A stretch of 64,000 nt of DNA from Prochlorococcus sp. AG-347-K20 (lineage in GTDB: Bacteria > Cyanobacteriota > Cyanobacteriia > PCC-6307 > Cyanobiaceae), in contig QCCH01000007.1 of NCBI GenBank assembly GCA_003281315.1, positions 18,503-82,502 of the forward strand. Direction: 5' to 3'. The position numbers were made by a program, and so were the translations under genes. This document shows positions 32,055-42,759 of the stretch, in pieces. The notes under the pieces are model-generated. The model saw only the letters and a list, made by a program, of their open reading frames with translations. It did not search any database and was not told the origin of the DNA. Position 1 is the stretch's first letter. Each line of letters begins with the position of its first letter.

Positions 32055-32840
32055 CTAAATGTCCTTGGGTTGCATTGGACCATTAAGTTTTCCATGCCTA
32101 AATTGAAATACATAGGGATCATTGCTCTCTTTAAATTCATTAATAGAACCTGCCCATCTAAATTTGCCTCCATAAAGCATTAAAACTTTATCTGAAGTCC
32201 TTTCTATAGTACTAAGAACATGACTAACCACAATAGATGATCCGCTAGCTTTATCATTTGTTTTATTAATTAGATCTTCAATTCTTGAAGAGGCAATTGG
32301 ATCAAGGCCGGCAGTAGGTTCATCAAAAAGTAATAATGGTTTGGACTTTGCGTTAAGAGTTTGATCAGTAATTAATGCTCTAGCAAAACTTACTCTTTTT
32401 TGCATTCCTCCGCTTAATTCATTTGGAAGTTTATTCTCAACATTAAATAACCCTACCTCAGCTAAGCACTCACATACTATTTCATGAATTAACTTTTTAG
32501 ATAGGTTTTTATTTCTCTTAAGGAGAAAACCTACATTTTCTTCAATGGTTAAAGATCCTAGTAAAGCCGGGTTCTGAAAAACTAGTCTTACATCAGGGGG
32601 ATTATTTTGATCTAATCTCAAATAAGTTTGCTTCTCACCAAATATTCTTAATTCTCCTTTGTTGGGTAAAATGAGTCCTGCTAATATTTTTAATATGGTT
32701 GATTTGCCAGAACCTGATGGGCCGACAATAGCTAATTTCTCTCCGTCATTAAGTTTAAAATTTATTTGATTAAGCACATTAACTTTGCCCCAACTTATTG
32801 AGAGGTTTTTTGTTTCAACTGCATGTTTTGATTTTTTCAA
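32055..32840 (-). CDS. ABC transporter ATP-binding protein (MlaF-like)
   Basis: VGPSGSGKSTILKILAGL, LSGGMQKRVSFARAL, LLLFDEPTAGLDP. Confidence 0.95.
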   Translation of the reverse strand: MKKSKHAVETKNLSISWGKVNVLNQINFKLNDGEKLAIVGPSGSGKSTILKILAGLILPNKGELRIFGEKQTYLRLDQNNPPDVRLVFQNPALLGSLTIEENVGFLLKRNKNLSKKLIHEIVCECLAEVGLFNVENKLPNELSGGMQKRVSFARALITDQTLNAKSKPLLLFDEPTAGLDPIASSRIEDLINKTNDKASGSSIVVSHVLSTIERTSDKVLMLYGGKFRWAGSINEFKESNDPYVFQFRHGKLNGPMQPKDI

Positions 32841-32971
32841 AACTTATATTAAAGAGCATCTATCTATTTCATTTTGCCTATTTTTTGAAATAAAAAAAGG
32901 ATGTATGAATTTGATTTATAATGATTCTATAAAGTTTCAAATTTGAGAAGAATAATTTAAGAGGTTTTTTA

Positions 32972-34357
32972 ATGAATAAGCGTAAAAAAAGGGCAAGAAG
33001 ATACTATAAAAATTATAAAAAGTCTAATTTTGACTTATTGACGAAAATCTTAAGGACTTTGAGTTGGCTTTTGCCAGGATTGGTAATAAAAAGATGGATG
33101 TTTACATCTGCTTTAGGTTTTTTGACTACATTATTAGGCGTAGCAATTTGGACAAATTTAAGACCACTCTATTGGCTTATTGAAATCTTTTTTTCGGTAA
33201 TGACGGGTTTAACAAGTATTTTGCCTGTTTCATTAATGGGACCATTAATTTTTGTTTTTGGAATATTATTAATAGGGATTGGACAAAATAGAAGTATTAA
33301 TTCTATTCAAAAAGCGCTTGTTCCAGAAAAAGATACATTTTTAGTTGATGCATTAAGAGTTAAAAGCAAATTAAATAGAGGTCCAAATATTGTTGCAATT
33401 GGGGGCGGTACAGGCTTATCTACTTTACTGAAAGGCTTAAAAAATTACAGTAGCAATATTACAGCAATCGTTACTGTATCCGATGATGGTGGAAGTAGTG
33501 GGATTCTCAGAAAACAATTAGGTGTACAACCTCCAGGAGATATAAGAAATTGTCTGGCAGCCTTATCAAACGAAGAACCTACCTTAACTAGATTATTTCA
33601 GTATAGATTTTCAGGAGGTAGCGGTCTGGAAGGCCATAGTTTTGGAAATCTCTTCTTGTCAGCTTTAACAACAATTACGGGGAGTTTAGAAAAAGCAGTT
33701 CAAGCCGCTAGTAAGGTTTTGGCGGTACAAGGTCAAGTTTTACCTGCAACTAATATTGACGTTATGTTATGGGCCGAATTAGAAGACGGTGAAAAGATTT
33801 TTGGTGAAAGCAAGATTAGCAAATCTAAGAAATTAATTTCGAGGATTGGTTATTTGCCAGAAAATCCTTCGGCTCTTCCGAGTGCTCTTGAATCTATAAA
33901 AGAAGCTGATGTAATTGTTCTTGGTCCAGGCAGTCTATACACCTCTTTATTACCTAACCTGTTGGTACCAGATATAGTAGATGCATTATTGGAAAGTAAT
34001 GCTCCCAAAATTTATATAAGTAATTTGATGACTCAGCCAGGAGAAACAGATGGCCTAGATGTTTATCAACATATCAAAGCAATAGAAAAACAATTATCAA
34101 ATTTTGGAGTTAATTCTCGAATTTTTAATTCAATCTTATCTCAGATTCAATTTGAAAAGTCTCCATTAGTAGACTATTACGAAAGTAGAGGGGCAGAACC
34201 TGTCCAATGTAATAAACAAAAATTATTATCTGAGGGTTATTATGTTTTGCAAGCACCATTATATTCAAAAAGAATAACGCCAACTCTTAGACATGACCCA
34301 AGGAGACTCGGAAGAGCAGTGATGTTTATATACCGCAAGTTAAAAAAATTAAACTAA
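32972..34357 (+). CDS. YvcK family (gluconeogenesis factor/CofD-like) protein
   Basis: NIVAIGGGTGLSTLLKGLKNYSSNITAIVTVSDDGGSSGILRKQLGVQPPGDIRNCL, VLGPGSLYTSLLPNLLV. Confidence 0.95.
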   Translation: MNKRKKRARRYYKNYKKSNFDLLTKILRTLSWLLPGLVIKRWMFTSALGFLTTLLGVAIWTNLRPLYWLIEIFFSVMTGLTSILPVSLMGPLIFVFGILLIGIGQNRSINSIQKALVPEKDTFLVDALRVKSKLNRGPNIVAIGGGTGLSTLLKGLKNYSSNITAIVTVSDDGGSSGILRKQLGVQPPGDIRNCLAALSNEEPTLTRLFQYRFSGGSGLEGHSFGNLFLSALTTITGSLEKAVQAASKVLAVQGQVLPATNIDVMLWAELEDGEKIFGESKISKSKKLISRIGYLPENPSALPSALESIKEADVIVLGPGSLYTSLLPNLLVPDIVDALLESNAPKIYISNLMTQPGETDGLDVYQHIKAIEKQLSNFGVNSRIFNSILSQIQFEKSPLVDYYESRGAEPVQCNKQKLLSEGYYVLQAPLYSKRITPTLRHDPRRLGRAVMFIYRKLKKLN

Positions 34358-34884
34358 TAGGCATCTTGAAGTTCATAGAAATCTGGTTGAATATAATCTT
34401 TTCGCAATGGCCATCCTCTCCAATCTTCGGGCATCAAGAGTCTTTTGGGATTTGGATGATCACTAAAATTAATTCCATACATGTCATATGTTTCTCTTTC
34501 TTGCCAATCGCTTCCTTTGAAAATTTTATACAAACTAGGGATTGATAAATCAGAATCTCTTTTAAGAAAAACTTTTAATCTGACTTCTTTAATCTTTTCA
34601 ATCTTTTGTAAGTCATCAACAGTTATAAAATGATAGAAACTTACAAGATTTTTCCCAGGACCTTCATCATAGCCACCTTGACATTGGAGATAGTTGAAAC
34701 CGTAATTTCTTAAGGTAGATACTGCTTCATATAATTTGTTAGGTTTCACAGAAATGTTTTCAATTCCTATGTGATCATCAGGTAAAGATTGATTTGGAAT
34801 TCCATCTTTAGACAAAGATTGGCTTATCAAGCCTTCTTTTTCTATTGAAGTATCTGAGGATTTGGCTAAACCGTCTTTTTCCAT
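34354..34884 (-). CDS. ndhJ: NAD(P)H-quinone oxidoreductase subunit J
   Basis: DWQERETYDMYGINFSDHPNPKRLLMPEDWRGWPLRKDYIQPDFYE. Confidence 0.97.
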   Translation of the reverse strand: MEKDGLAKSSDTSIEKEGLISQSLSKDGIPNQSLPDDHIGIENISVKPNKLYEAVSTLRNYGFNYLQCQGGYDEGPGKNLVSFYHFITVDDLQKIEKIKEVRLKVFLKRDSDLSIPSLYKIFKGSDWQERETYDMYGINFSDHPNPKRLLMPEDWRGWPLRKDYIQPDFYELQDAY

Positions 34885-35618
34885 TAATTTTCTACAGTAT
34901 CAACAATTTCAGCTTTTTCAGTATTTTCAGGTAATTCAGTTATTATTTCTTTTTTTGAGGAGGGAATGACGTTAGCTGAAGTTTTGTTTAGATATTCACC
35001 TGTATTTTCTGAGAAAACAAGATTCATTTCATGATCAGCTGTTATGTATCTGTGAGTTTGCTCTGTTTTTGTGCGCTCTAAAATTGATTCATTACCAACT
35101 TTTTTTCTTAATTTAATTACAGCATCAAAAATTGCTTCTGGTCTTGGTGGGCATCCTGGAAGATATAAGTCAACTGGTATCAATTTATCAACACCTCTTA
35201 CAGCAGTTGTAGAATCTGCACTGAACATTCCTCCTGTAATTGTGCAAGCACCCATTGCGATAACATATTTAGGTTCAGGCATCTGCTCATAAAGTCTTAC
35301 AAGCGCGGGAGCCATCTTCATTGTTACTGTCCCTGCAACTATTAGTAAATCTGCTTGCCTTGGTGAGCTTCTAGGTACTAATCCAAATCTATCAAAATCA
35401 AATCTTGATCCAATTAAGGCAGCAAATTCTATAAAACAACAAGCTGTTCCGTACAAGAGAGGCCATAGACTACTAAGTCTAGCCCAATTATGAAGGTCGT
35501 CTAAACTTGTCAATATAATATTTTCGCTTAAATCTGTAGTAACTTGGGGTGCACCAAGAGGATTGCAAGTTCCTTCTCGGATTTCTCTTATCGCTTTTGG
35601 GGATAATTGTGGATTCAA
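34884..35618 (-). CDS. ndhK: NAD(P)H-quinone oxidoreductase subunit K
   Basis: [18 protein letters not shown]...[28 protein letters not shown]...[14 protein letters not shown]. Confidence 0.97.
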   Translation of the reverse strand: MNPQLSPKAIREIREGTCNPLGAPQVTTDLSENIILTSLDDLHNWARLSSLWPLLYGTACCFIEFAALIGSRFDFDRFGLVPRSSPRQADLLIVAGTVTMKMAPALVRLYEQMPEPKYVIAMGACTITGGMFSADSTTAVRGVDKLIPVDLYLPGCPPRPEAIFDAVIKLRKKVGNESILERTKTEQTHRYITADHEMNLVFSENTGEYLNKTSANVIPSSKKEIITELPENTEKAEIVDTVEN

Positions 35619-35622
35619 TTTT

Positions 35623-35985
35623 TTAACTCCATTCTAAAGCACCTTTTCTCCATGCGTATGCCAGTGCGATAACAAGTATTGCAATGAAAATTAAAGCCTC
35701 AATAAAGGCTAACAAGCCTAATCTATTAAAGGCAACAGCCCAAGGATAAAGGAATACCGTCTCAACATCAAATATAACGAAAACTAAGGCAAACATGTAA
35801 TAACGAATATTAAATTGAATCCATGCTCCTCCTATAGGCTCCATTCCAGATTCATATGTAAGTTTTCTTTCACCTGTTCTGCCCTTTGGGGCAACGATAA
35901 GATTAGTAACTAGAGCTAATATTGGTACTGCTGCGGCAATGAGAAGGAAACCTAAAAAATATTCATAGCCAGTTAATAAAAACAT
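35623..35985 (-). CDS. ndhC: NAD(P)H-quinone oxidoreductase subunit 3
   Basis: [40 protein letters not shown]. Confidence 0.97.
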   Translation of the reverse strand: MFLLTGYEYFLGFLLIAAAVPILALVTNLIVAPKGRTGERKLTYESGMEPIGGAWIQFNIRYYMFALVFVIFDVETVFLYPWAVAFNRLGLLAFIEALIFIAILVIALAYAWRKGALEWS

Positions 35986-36062
35986 TTTAAAAAATTAATT
36001 TTGAATAAAAGTCGCTTAATTAAGCAAAATCTTTTAAAGTTCTTAAAGAACAATAATAAACC

Positions 36063-36491
36063 GTGAGTGAAAACATTCAACCAGCCTCTGAGGAAAACAA
36101 AATAGTTGAAGACTTTGAGAAAGAAAATCTTTCTGAAAACTCCACAGGAGTAAATGTTGAACAACCTATCCTTAATTTAGAACAAAATAGATTCGAATGT
36201 AGAAGTTGTGGATACATTTATGATCCATCTGAAGGAAATAAAAAATTAAACATACCTAAAAATACGCCTTTTTCGGAGTTGGACGGGAATACTTTTGCTT
36301 GCCCTGTTTGTCGAGCCGGTAAAAATTTTTATAAGGATATTGGATCTAGAGCAAAACCTAGTGGATTTGAAGAGAATTTAGTTTATGGATTTGGATTTAA
36401 TAGTTTACCTCCTGGACAAAAAAATATATTGATTTTTGGAGGATTGGCTTTTGCTGCTGCTATGTTCCTTTCTTTGTACTCTTTGCATTAA
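36063..36491 (+). CDS. rubA: Rubredoxin with C-terminal TM anchor (GTG start)
   Basis: FECRSCGYIYDPSEGNKK...FACPVCRAGKNFY CxxC pairs, C-terminal TM; upstream of ycf48-psbEFLJ. Confidence 0.94.
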   Translation: MSENIQPASEENKIVEDFEKENLSENSTGVNVEQPILNLEQNRFECRSCGYIYDPSEGNKKLNIPKNTPFSELDGNTFACPVCRAGKNFYKDIGSRAKPSGFEENLVYGFGFNSLPPGQKNILIFGGLAFAAAMFLSLYSLH

Positions 36492-36500
36492 TATATTTAA

Positions 36501-37514
36501 ATGAAAAATTTTTTTACCAGTATTCCTAATCTTCTTTTTTCTGTAGTTCTCTGTTTTGTTTTAAGCAGTTGTTCATCTACAGGTGTCAAGATGAATGAAA
36601 GCAGCCCTTGGAAAACAATTCAGTTTGAAGATCAGGCTAATGCCTTAGATGTTGATTTTATAGATGATAATCATGGGTTTTTAGTAGGCTCAAACAGATT
36701 GATTATGGAATCTACTGATGGTGGTGAAACATGGGAAAAAAGATCATTAGATATTTCTGCTGAAGAGAACTTTCGCCTTCTCGATATTGATTTTAAGGGT
36801 TCTGAAGGTTGGTTGATAGGGCAACCCTCTCTGGTAATGCATACTTTCGATGAAGGTAAAAATTGGACTAGGCTTTCACTTGGGAAGTTGCCAGGCCAAC
36901 CTTTCCTAGTTACTACTATTGATGAAGGAGTTGCTCAACTGGCGACAACCTCAGCAGCTATTTATGAAACTTCCAATAGCGGTGAAACATGGGAGGCAAA
37001 AGTATCAGACCCTTCGGAACAGGGCGGTATAAGAGATTTAAGAAGGACATCTAGCGGTGATTATGTAAGCGTAAGCAGTCTTGGTAATTTCTTCTCTACT
37101 CTTGATAGCGATAGCAATACTTGGATTGCTCACCAAAGAGCAAGTAGTAAGAGAGTGCAAAGCATTGGTTTCAATCCAGAAGGAAGTTTATGGATGCTTT
37201 CAAGAGGTGCGGAAATTAGATTTAATGAAGATTCTAATAATTTAGAAAGTTGGTCAAAGCCTATAATCCCTATTCTTAATGGTTACAATTATTTAGACAT
37301 GGGATGGGATCCAAATGGCGACATATGGGCTGGCGGTGGCAATGGCACTTTAATAGTAAGTAAAGATCAAGGTGAAACTTGGAATTCAGATCCTCTTGCT
37401 TCAGCATTGCCTACTAACTATATAAAAATAGTTTTTCTTGATAAGGAGTCTTTAGATAATCAAAAAGGATTCATACTTGGCGAGCGTGGTTACATTCTTA
37501 AATGGAATGGCTAA
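36501..37514 (+). CDS. ycf48: Photosystem II assembly protein Ycf48/HCF136
   Basis: Lipobox-like VLSSCSS; repeated [12 protein letters not shown] / [11 protein letters not shown] / [11 protein letters not shown] propeller motifs. Confidence 0.95.
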   Translation: MKNFFTSIPNLLFSVVLCFVLSSCSSTGVKMNESSPWKTIQFEDQANALDVDFIDDNHGFLVGSNRLIMESTDGGETWEKRSLDISAEENFRLLDIDFKGSEGWLIGQPSLVMHTFDEGKNWTRLSLGKLPGQPFLVTTIDEGVAQLATTSAAIYETSNSGETWEAKVSDPSEQGGIRDLRRTSSGDYVSVSSLGNFFSTLDSDSNTWIAHQRASSKRVQSIGFNPEGSLWMLSRGAEIRFNEDSNNLESWSKPIIPILNGYNYLDMGWDPNGDIWAGGGNGTLIVSKDQGETWNSDPLASALPTNYIKIVFLDKESLDNQKGFILGERGYILKWNG

Positions 37515-37651
37515 ATCTTTAATAACTTAAGAAAATTATAAAAAAAATCTTAATTTTGGATGAATTTAACAACTGTCTGTAACCAAGCTGTTAATTTCTT
37601 CGCGAACTTATGATTTTACACTGTAAGATCATATGGTAAACATTTGTGATT

Positions 37652-37900
37652 ATGGCCGCAGGTTCAACGGGTGAACGCCCATTCTTTGAAATAATCACCA
37701 GTATTAGGTACTGGATTATTCATGCAGTAACATTACCAGCTATTTTTATAGCAGGCTTCTTGTTCGTATACACAGGTTTGGCTTACGACGCTTTCGGTAC
37801 TCCTCGTCCGGATAGTTACTTTCAGGCATCTGAAGCAAAAGCTCCTGTTGTAACACAAAGATTTGATGCGAAATCTCAACTTGATTTAAGAACAAAATAA
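37652..37900 (+). CDS. psbE: Cytochrome b559 alpha subunit
   Basis: [56 protein letters not shown] at 37652. Confidence 0.98.
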   Translation: MAAGSTGERPFFEIITSIRYWIIHAVTLPAIFIAGFLFVYTGLAYDAFGTPRPDSYFQASEAKAPVVTQRFDAKSQLDLRTK

Positions 37901-37902
37901 CT

Positions 37903-38049
37903 ATGTCTAATTCTCAAGCGCCAATGCAGGCTGCGGAAGTCCGCGTTTATCCTATATTTACTGTTCGTTGGCTAGCAGTTCATGCTTTAGCTATTCCATC
38001 AGTATTCTTTTTGGGTTCTATTGCTGCTATGCAATTCGTAGCCCGATAA
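37903..38049 (+). CDS. psbF: Cytochrome b559 beta subunit (48 aa)
   Basis: Hand translation [48 protein letters not shown]. Confidence 0.98.
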
Positions 38050-38060
38050 ATTTAACAATC

Positions 38061-38180
38061 ATGCAAGTTAACGAAAATCCTAACAAAGTTCCAGTTGAAC
38101 TTAATCGTACAAGCCTTTATTTAGGCTTACTATCAGTCTTTGTATTGGGAATTTTATTTTCCAGTTACTTTTTCAATTAA
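38061..38180 (+). CDS. psbL: Photosystem II protein L (39 aa)
   Basis: [39 protein letters not shown]; the track's 37968 start is an upstream extension inside psbF. Confidence 0.98.
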
Positions 38181-38189
38181 ATTAAAACT

Positions 38190-38387
38190 ATGAGTAAATT
38201 AAAAGGACCTGATGGAAGAATTCCAGATAGACTTCCCGACGGTAGACCAGCAGTTGCATGGGAAAGAAGATGGACTGAAGGAACTCTTCCTCTATGGCTT
38301 GTTGCTACAGCTGGTGGAATCGCAGTTATCTTCGTTTTAGGTATATTTTTCTATGGTTCATACCAAGGAGTTGGAGCAGGAGGCTAA
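38190..38387 (+). CDS. psbJ: Photosystem II protein J
   Basis: [57 protein letters not shown]. Confidence 0.97.
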   Translation: MSKLKGPDGRIPDRLPDGRPAVAWERRWTEGTLPLWLVATAGGIAVIFVLGIFFYGSYQGVGAGG

Positions 38388-38430
38388 CAAATCCTTACCT
38401 TGACCTTATAATCACTTATATCAAATAAGC

Positions 38431-39324
38431 CTAATAAGAATCAGTAAATATCCTTAGTTTCTCTTTTGTTGAGCTTGGAATATTTTCTTTTTGGGTTATC
38501 AATCCATCTTTTAATGAAAAATGAGACTTACTTTTTGGTCTTTCTTTTTCAATTAATTTAGCTACTTCAAATATTATTTTATTAGCCACTTCAGTATTTG
38601 ATCTAAGATTATCCAAAACCATCTCTACAGAAACTTCTTGATGAGTTTGATGCCAGCAATCATAATCAGTAACCATAGATAAGGAAGAGTAAGCTATTTC
38701 AGCTTCTTTAGCTAATCTTGCTTCTGTGTGGTTCGTCATTCCAATTATTGAACATCCCCAACTCCTATATAAATTAGATTCTGCTCTAGTTGAGAAAGCG
38801 GGACCTTCCATTGCTAGATAGGTACCCCCTCTATGCAATTGTCTACCTCCAGGAATATTTTTTTCTCCGATTTCACTTAATATACGTGATAAATTTGTGC
38901 AGAAGGGATCTCCCATAGTTACGTGAGCAACAGCTCCCTCGTTAAAGAAGGTTGCAGGTCTATTTTTTGTCCGGTCTATAAATTGATCTGGAACCACTAT
39001 ATCAAGAGGCCTTATCTGTTCTTGTAATGAACCAACTGCTGATGGAGCAATAATCCATCTTACTCCTATTGATCTTAGAGCCCAAATATTAGCTTTGTAA
39101 GGTATTTCAGAAGGATTTAAACTATGTGTTCTGCCATGTCTAGGAATAAATGCTATCTCTAGGTTTTCAAGATTATATACTTTTATTGAATCAGAAGGTT
39201 TACCATAGGGAGTATTGATTTCTAGTTCTCTTAAGTACTCTATTTGATCCATTGAATAAAATCCACTTCCACCAATCACTCCTAATCTTGATTTTTCAAT
39301 TGGTAATAAATGTTCTTTATTCAT
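38431..39324 (-). CDS. mtnP: S-methyl-5'-thioadenosine phosphorylase
   Basis: LGVIGGSGFYSMDQIEYLRE, IPRHGRTHSLNPSEIPYKANIWAL, YLAMEGPAFSTRAESNLYRSWGCSIIGMTNHTEARLAKEAEI. Confidence 0.95.
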   Translation of the reverse strand: MNKEHLLPIEKSRLGVIGGSGFYSMDQIEYLRELEINTPYGKPSDSIKVYNLENLEIAFIPRHGRTHSLNPSEIPYKANIWALRSIGVRWIIAPSAVGSLQEQIRPLDIVVPDQFIDRTKNRPATFFNEGAVAHVTMGDPFCTNLSRILSEIGEKNIPGGRQLHRGGTYLAMEGPAFSTRAESNLYRSWGCSIIGMTNHTEARLAKEAEIAYSSLSMVTDYDCWHQTHQEVSVEMVLDNLRSNTEVANKIIFEVAKLIEKERPKSKSHFSLKDGLITQKENIPSSTKEKLRIFTDSY

Positions 39325-39334
39325 AATGATGTAA

Positions 39335-41506
39335 ATGGCTTTTAATCATCTGGTACTAATTGGAGGAGGACACTCAAATGTTTCTTTATTGAAGAAATGG
39401 TTAATGTTTCCGAAATTAATGCCAGAAATTCCTGTTTCAATTATATCTAGAGATTCTCATTTGGTTTATTCAGCTATATTCCCATCGGTGATTTCAAAAT
39501 CAAGCACTTTAGAAGAAAGTTTAATTGATATAAAATCTTTAGCAAAAAATGCAAAAGTATCTTTTATAGAAGAAGAAGTAAAGGATATTGATTTCAATTT
39601 AAAGAAAATTGTTTTAAGTAATAGACCTTCTGTTAATTATTCGAAGTTGGTGCTTAATTATGGAAGTCAAACAATAATTCCAAAAGAATTTGAATCACTA
39701 GTTAAAAATCGAAATGCTTTTTCAATCAAACCTTTTTTAAGGGCTTATGACTCAATACTAAAAGAGGACATTTTTGATTCAGTTAATGAACTTCCATTTG
39801 TAATTGTTGGGAGTGGCCTTGCTGCAATTGAAGTATCTTATGCTTTGAGAAAAAGATGGGGAGATAGACCTTTAAAACTGTTATGTGATTCAAGAAAAAT
39901 TAATAATACAATTCTAAAAAGTTTACGAAATTCCAATATTGATTTAGTTGAAAAACTTAATTTTGATCATGGCAAGATTCTTTTATGTACTGGAAATACA
40001 TCTCCGTTATGGGCACAAAAAAAATTATTAGATTTGGATTCTTATGGCAGAATAATTACAAATCAGAATTTACAGACAAAAAGTTTCTCTGGAATCTTTG
40101 CTGTCGGTGATTGCGCAGTTGTAGGTTCAGCAAAAAGACCAGCTTCGGGAGTTTTTGCAGTAAAAGTTGTAAATACATTAGTACAAAATCTAAAAAAAGA
40201 TATAGAAGGGAGATCATTAAAAAAGTGGTTTCCTCAAAAGATCGGATTGCAAATAGTAAATATATTTCCAAGCCATCATCCAAAGGCTTTTGCTATTTTT
40301 CGCAATTTTGTTTTCGGCCCTTCTTTTATTTTTTGGATTTTAAAGCATAAAATTGATCTCAACTTTATTAAAAAGTTCAGATCAAAAAGGCTAATTATGA
40401 AAAGTAGTGAAAAAAATATTTCATTGAATGATTGCAGAGGATGTGCAGCTAAAATTCCTCAGTTTGTTTTGAATAAATCATTAATAAATTCTAATTTAAA
40501 TTCTTTTGCCTCATCACCTGAAGATGCAGTTGAGATATATCAAAATGGTCAAGATATTATCTTGCAAAGTGTAGATGGATTTCCTGCTTTGGTAAGTGAT
40601 CCTTGGCTTAATGCAAAAATTACTACTTTGCATGCTTGCTCAGATTTGTGGGCATGCGGAGCAAAACTTTCATCCGCGCAGGCTTTAATTTCATTACCAA
40701 AAGTTGAAAGGGAATTTCAGAGTTACCTCTTTTCTCAATCACTTCAAGGTATTAAATCAACAGTTGAGGATAATGGAGGTGAATTACTTGGAGGCCATAC
40801 TTTCGAAGCAAGAAGTTTAGTAAATAAACCTTATTCATTAGGAATAGATATTTCTTTAACAGTTCAAGGCATTTTAAAAAATAGAGCAAAACCATGGCTT
40901 AAATCAGGAATGAATATTGGAGATATTCTCATGATGTCTAGACCTCTGGGCGTTGGGATCTACTTTGCCGGTCAAATGCAAAATATTAATATGCTGGGTA
41001 GTTCTTCTGAAGTAATTAATAATTTAGTAAAGAGTCAGCAATATTTGATTGATGAAATTTATCTTTTTCAAAATCAATTTAAAGAATCATTAGTCAATGC
41101 TGCTACTGACATTACTGGTTATGGATTTATTGGACATCTTAAAGAAATGATTGAATCATCTAATTTATATAGGCAAAGCAATAATCTTGAGCCACTAAAA
41201 GTTTTATTAGATTTATTTTCATTTAAAGCTTATCCTGGAGTATTTGATTTAATAAGAAAAGATGTTAAAAGTACTTTCTTTGAATCAAATAAAGAAATTT
41301 TTGACAAAATTTATAAAGTAAATAAGCAAAAAAGAATAATTAATTTTTTAAACGAAAATTCATTAGATCAAGAGACTTTTAACGAGAGAACATCATTACT
41401 ATTAGATCCTCAAACATGTGGACCTTTGTTGATTAGTTGCAATCCTAAATATGAAAATGTTCTAAAGGATAAATGGTACAAGGTCGGAGAGGTTGTAAAA
41501 ATGTAA
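39335..41506 (+). CDS. selD: Fusion of FAD-dependent (NDH-like) pyridine nucleotide oxidoreductase and selenide-water dikinase-like domain
   Basis: N-half LVLIGGGHSNVSLL...VIVGSGLAAIEVSYAL...GIFAVGDCAVV; C-half NDCRGCAAKIP...PEDAVEI...QSVDGFPALVSDPWLNAKITTLHACSDLWACGAK...ATDITGYGFIGHL...LLDPQTCGPLLIS. Confidence 0.93.
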   Translation: MAFNHLVLIGGGHSNVSLLKKWLMFPKLMPEIPVSIISRDSHLVYSAIFPSVISKSSTLEESLIDIKSLAKNAKVSFIEEEVKDIDFNLKKIVLSNRPSVNYSKLVLNYGSQTIIPKEFESLVKNRNAFSIKPFLRAYDSILKEDIFDSVNELPFVIVGSGLAAIEVSYALRKRWGDRPLKLLCDSRKINNTILKSLRNSNIDLVEKLNFDHGKILLCTGNTSPLWAQKKLLDLDSYGRIITNQNLQTKSFSGIFAVGDCAVVGSAKRPASGVFAVKVVNTLVQNLKKDIEGRSLKKWFPQKIGLQIVNIFPSHHPKAFAIFRNFVFGPSFIFWILKHKIDLNFIKKFRSKRLIMKSSEKNISLNDCRGCAAKIPQFVLNKSLINSNLNSFASSPEDAVEIYQNGQDIILQSVDGFPALVSDPWLNAKITTLHACSDLWACGAKLSSAQALISLPKVEREFQSYLFSQSLQGIKSTVEDNGGELLGGHTFEARSLVNKPYSLGIDISLTVQGILKNRAKPWLKSGMNIGDILMMSRPLGVGIYFAGQMQNINMLGSSSEVINNLVKSQQYLIDEIYLFQNQFKESLVNAATDITGYGFIGHLKEMIESSNLYRQSNNLEPLKVLLDLFSFKAYPGVFDLIRKDVKSTFFESNKEIFDKIYKVNKQKRIINFLNENSLDQETFNERTSLLLDPQTCGPLLISCNPKYENVLKDKWYKVGEVVKM

Positions 41507-42754
41507 TTAATTTCTATTTAATTTGTCAATTTCCAAATATCTTAATCTTTTGATTTCCTTTCCCATCTCCTTCCCTGGGTCCCATCCTTCTTTTTTTAAT
41601 GTTTCTCCATCTTTTTTTGATTTTATGAATTTGTATATAAATAACCACTTAAACAAGTTACGCCAGTATGGTCCTCCATCACAAATTAATAATTTGACTG
41701 TCTCATCATTAAGGTTTCTGTCCTCAATAAATTCTGTCCAATTTGATGGAGAAAAATGATTGAAATTTTTTTGGTTTGTATTTAATATCTTTTTGATATT
41801 TATATAATCTCTTAATATTTTTATCTCACTATTATTTACCAAAAATCTTTGACATGCCTTTTCTAAATCTTCTGAATCTTTTAATAAGTAAAGCATATGA
41901 TTTCCCTTTAACTTCTTAATCCAATTTAGTCCTCTTAAAAATCTTTTATCGACTTTAATATTTTCATTTAAGATTGAGATAATTTGCCATTTATGAATTA
42001 TCGAAATCACATTAGTCAAATTATCGTGTTTGCATATTTCTGCTAGTTCCATCCTTATTCGTATGCCTAGTGCAGGAGGGTAAATCATTTTCTGATGAGT
42101 TTCTGAACTTTTCCATGGCCATTGTCTAACTGTTTCTTGGGATTGTTTGAGGGAATTATTTGAAATATTGAAATCTAGCCTTGAAGCATATTTTGCACAT
42201 CTAATTAATCTACTTGGATCATCTGAAATACTTTTACTGTGAAGTAAGTTCAATCTTTTACTTTTTATATCAGAAATTCCTCCATAAAGATCATAGATTT
42301 TCCTTGTCGAAACATCGAAAGCTATTGAATTTATAGTAAAATCTCTCCTCTTAAGATCCTCCTCAATAGAACTTTTAATTACTGTGGGATTTAAGCCTGG
42401 AGCAGAATAAATTTCTTTTCTTGCAGCAGCAATATCAATTTTATAGTCATTAATATTTATTTCTACAGTGTTGTATAAATTAAATTCCTTGATTAAACAT
42501 AAATCTACATTTACAATATTTTTTTTTATAAATTTTGCAAGAGAAATAGAGGATCCTTCAATAACAAGATCAATATCTACAGGTTTAGAAAACGATTTTT
42601 TGTGGAATTTACTAATTAATAAATCTCTTAAATAACCGCCAACAAAAGCTACTTTAGTATTGTTATTAGATTCTATGTATTTAGCAATTAGGTAATATAG
42701 ATTAAATGGAGTTTTGATTAATTCCCCGTGGATGTAATCAGAGATATCGTTCAT
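41507..42754 (-). CDS. CCA tRNA nucleotidyltransferase/poly(A) polymerase family
   Basis: VAFVGGYLRDLLISKF, DIDLVIEGSS, DLKRRDFTINSIAFD, DDPSRLIRCAKYASRLDF. Confidence 0.93.
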   Translation of the reverse strand: MNDISDYIHGELIKTPFNLYYLIAKYIESNNNTKVAFVGGYLRDLLISKFHKKSFSKPVDIDLVIEGSSISLAKFIKKNIVNVDLCLIKEFNLYNTVEININDYKIDIAAARKEIYSAPGLNPTVIKSSIEEDLKRRDFTINSIAFDVSTRKIYDLYGGISDIKSKRLNLLHSKSISDDPSRLIRCAKYASRLDFNISNNSLKQSQETVRQWPWKSSETHQKMIYPPALGIRIRMELAEICKHDNLTNVISIIHKWQIISILNENIKVDKRFLRGLNWIKKLKGNHMLYLLKDSEDLEKACQRFLVNNSEIKILRDYINIKKILNTNQKNFNHFSPSNWTEFIEDRNLNDETVKLLICDGGPYWRNLFKWLFIYKFIKSKKDGETLKKEGWDPGKEMGKEIKRLRYLEIDKLNRN

Positions 42755-42759
42755 GAGTT

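Noticed and set aside
35973-36164. 63-aa minus-strand ORF overlapping rubredoxin start
   Set aside because: AT-rich, antisense to rubA, no conserved features.
40056-40350. ORFs 40056-40283 (-) and 40111-40350 (+) within selD fusion
   Set aside because: Out-of-frame or antisense to a continuous, motif-rich protein.
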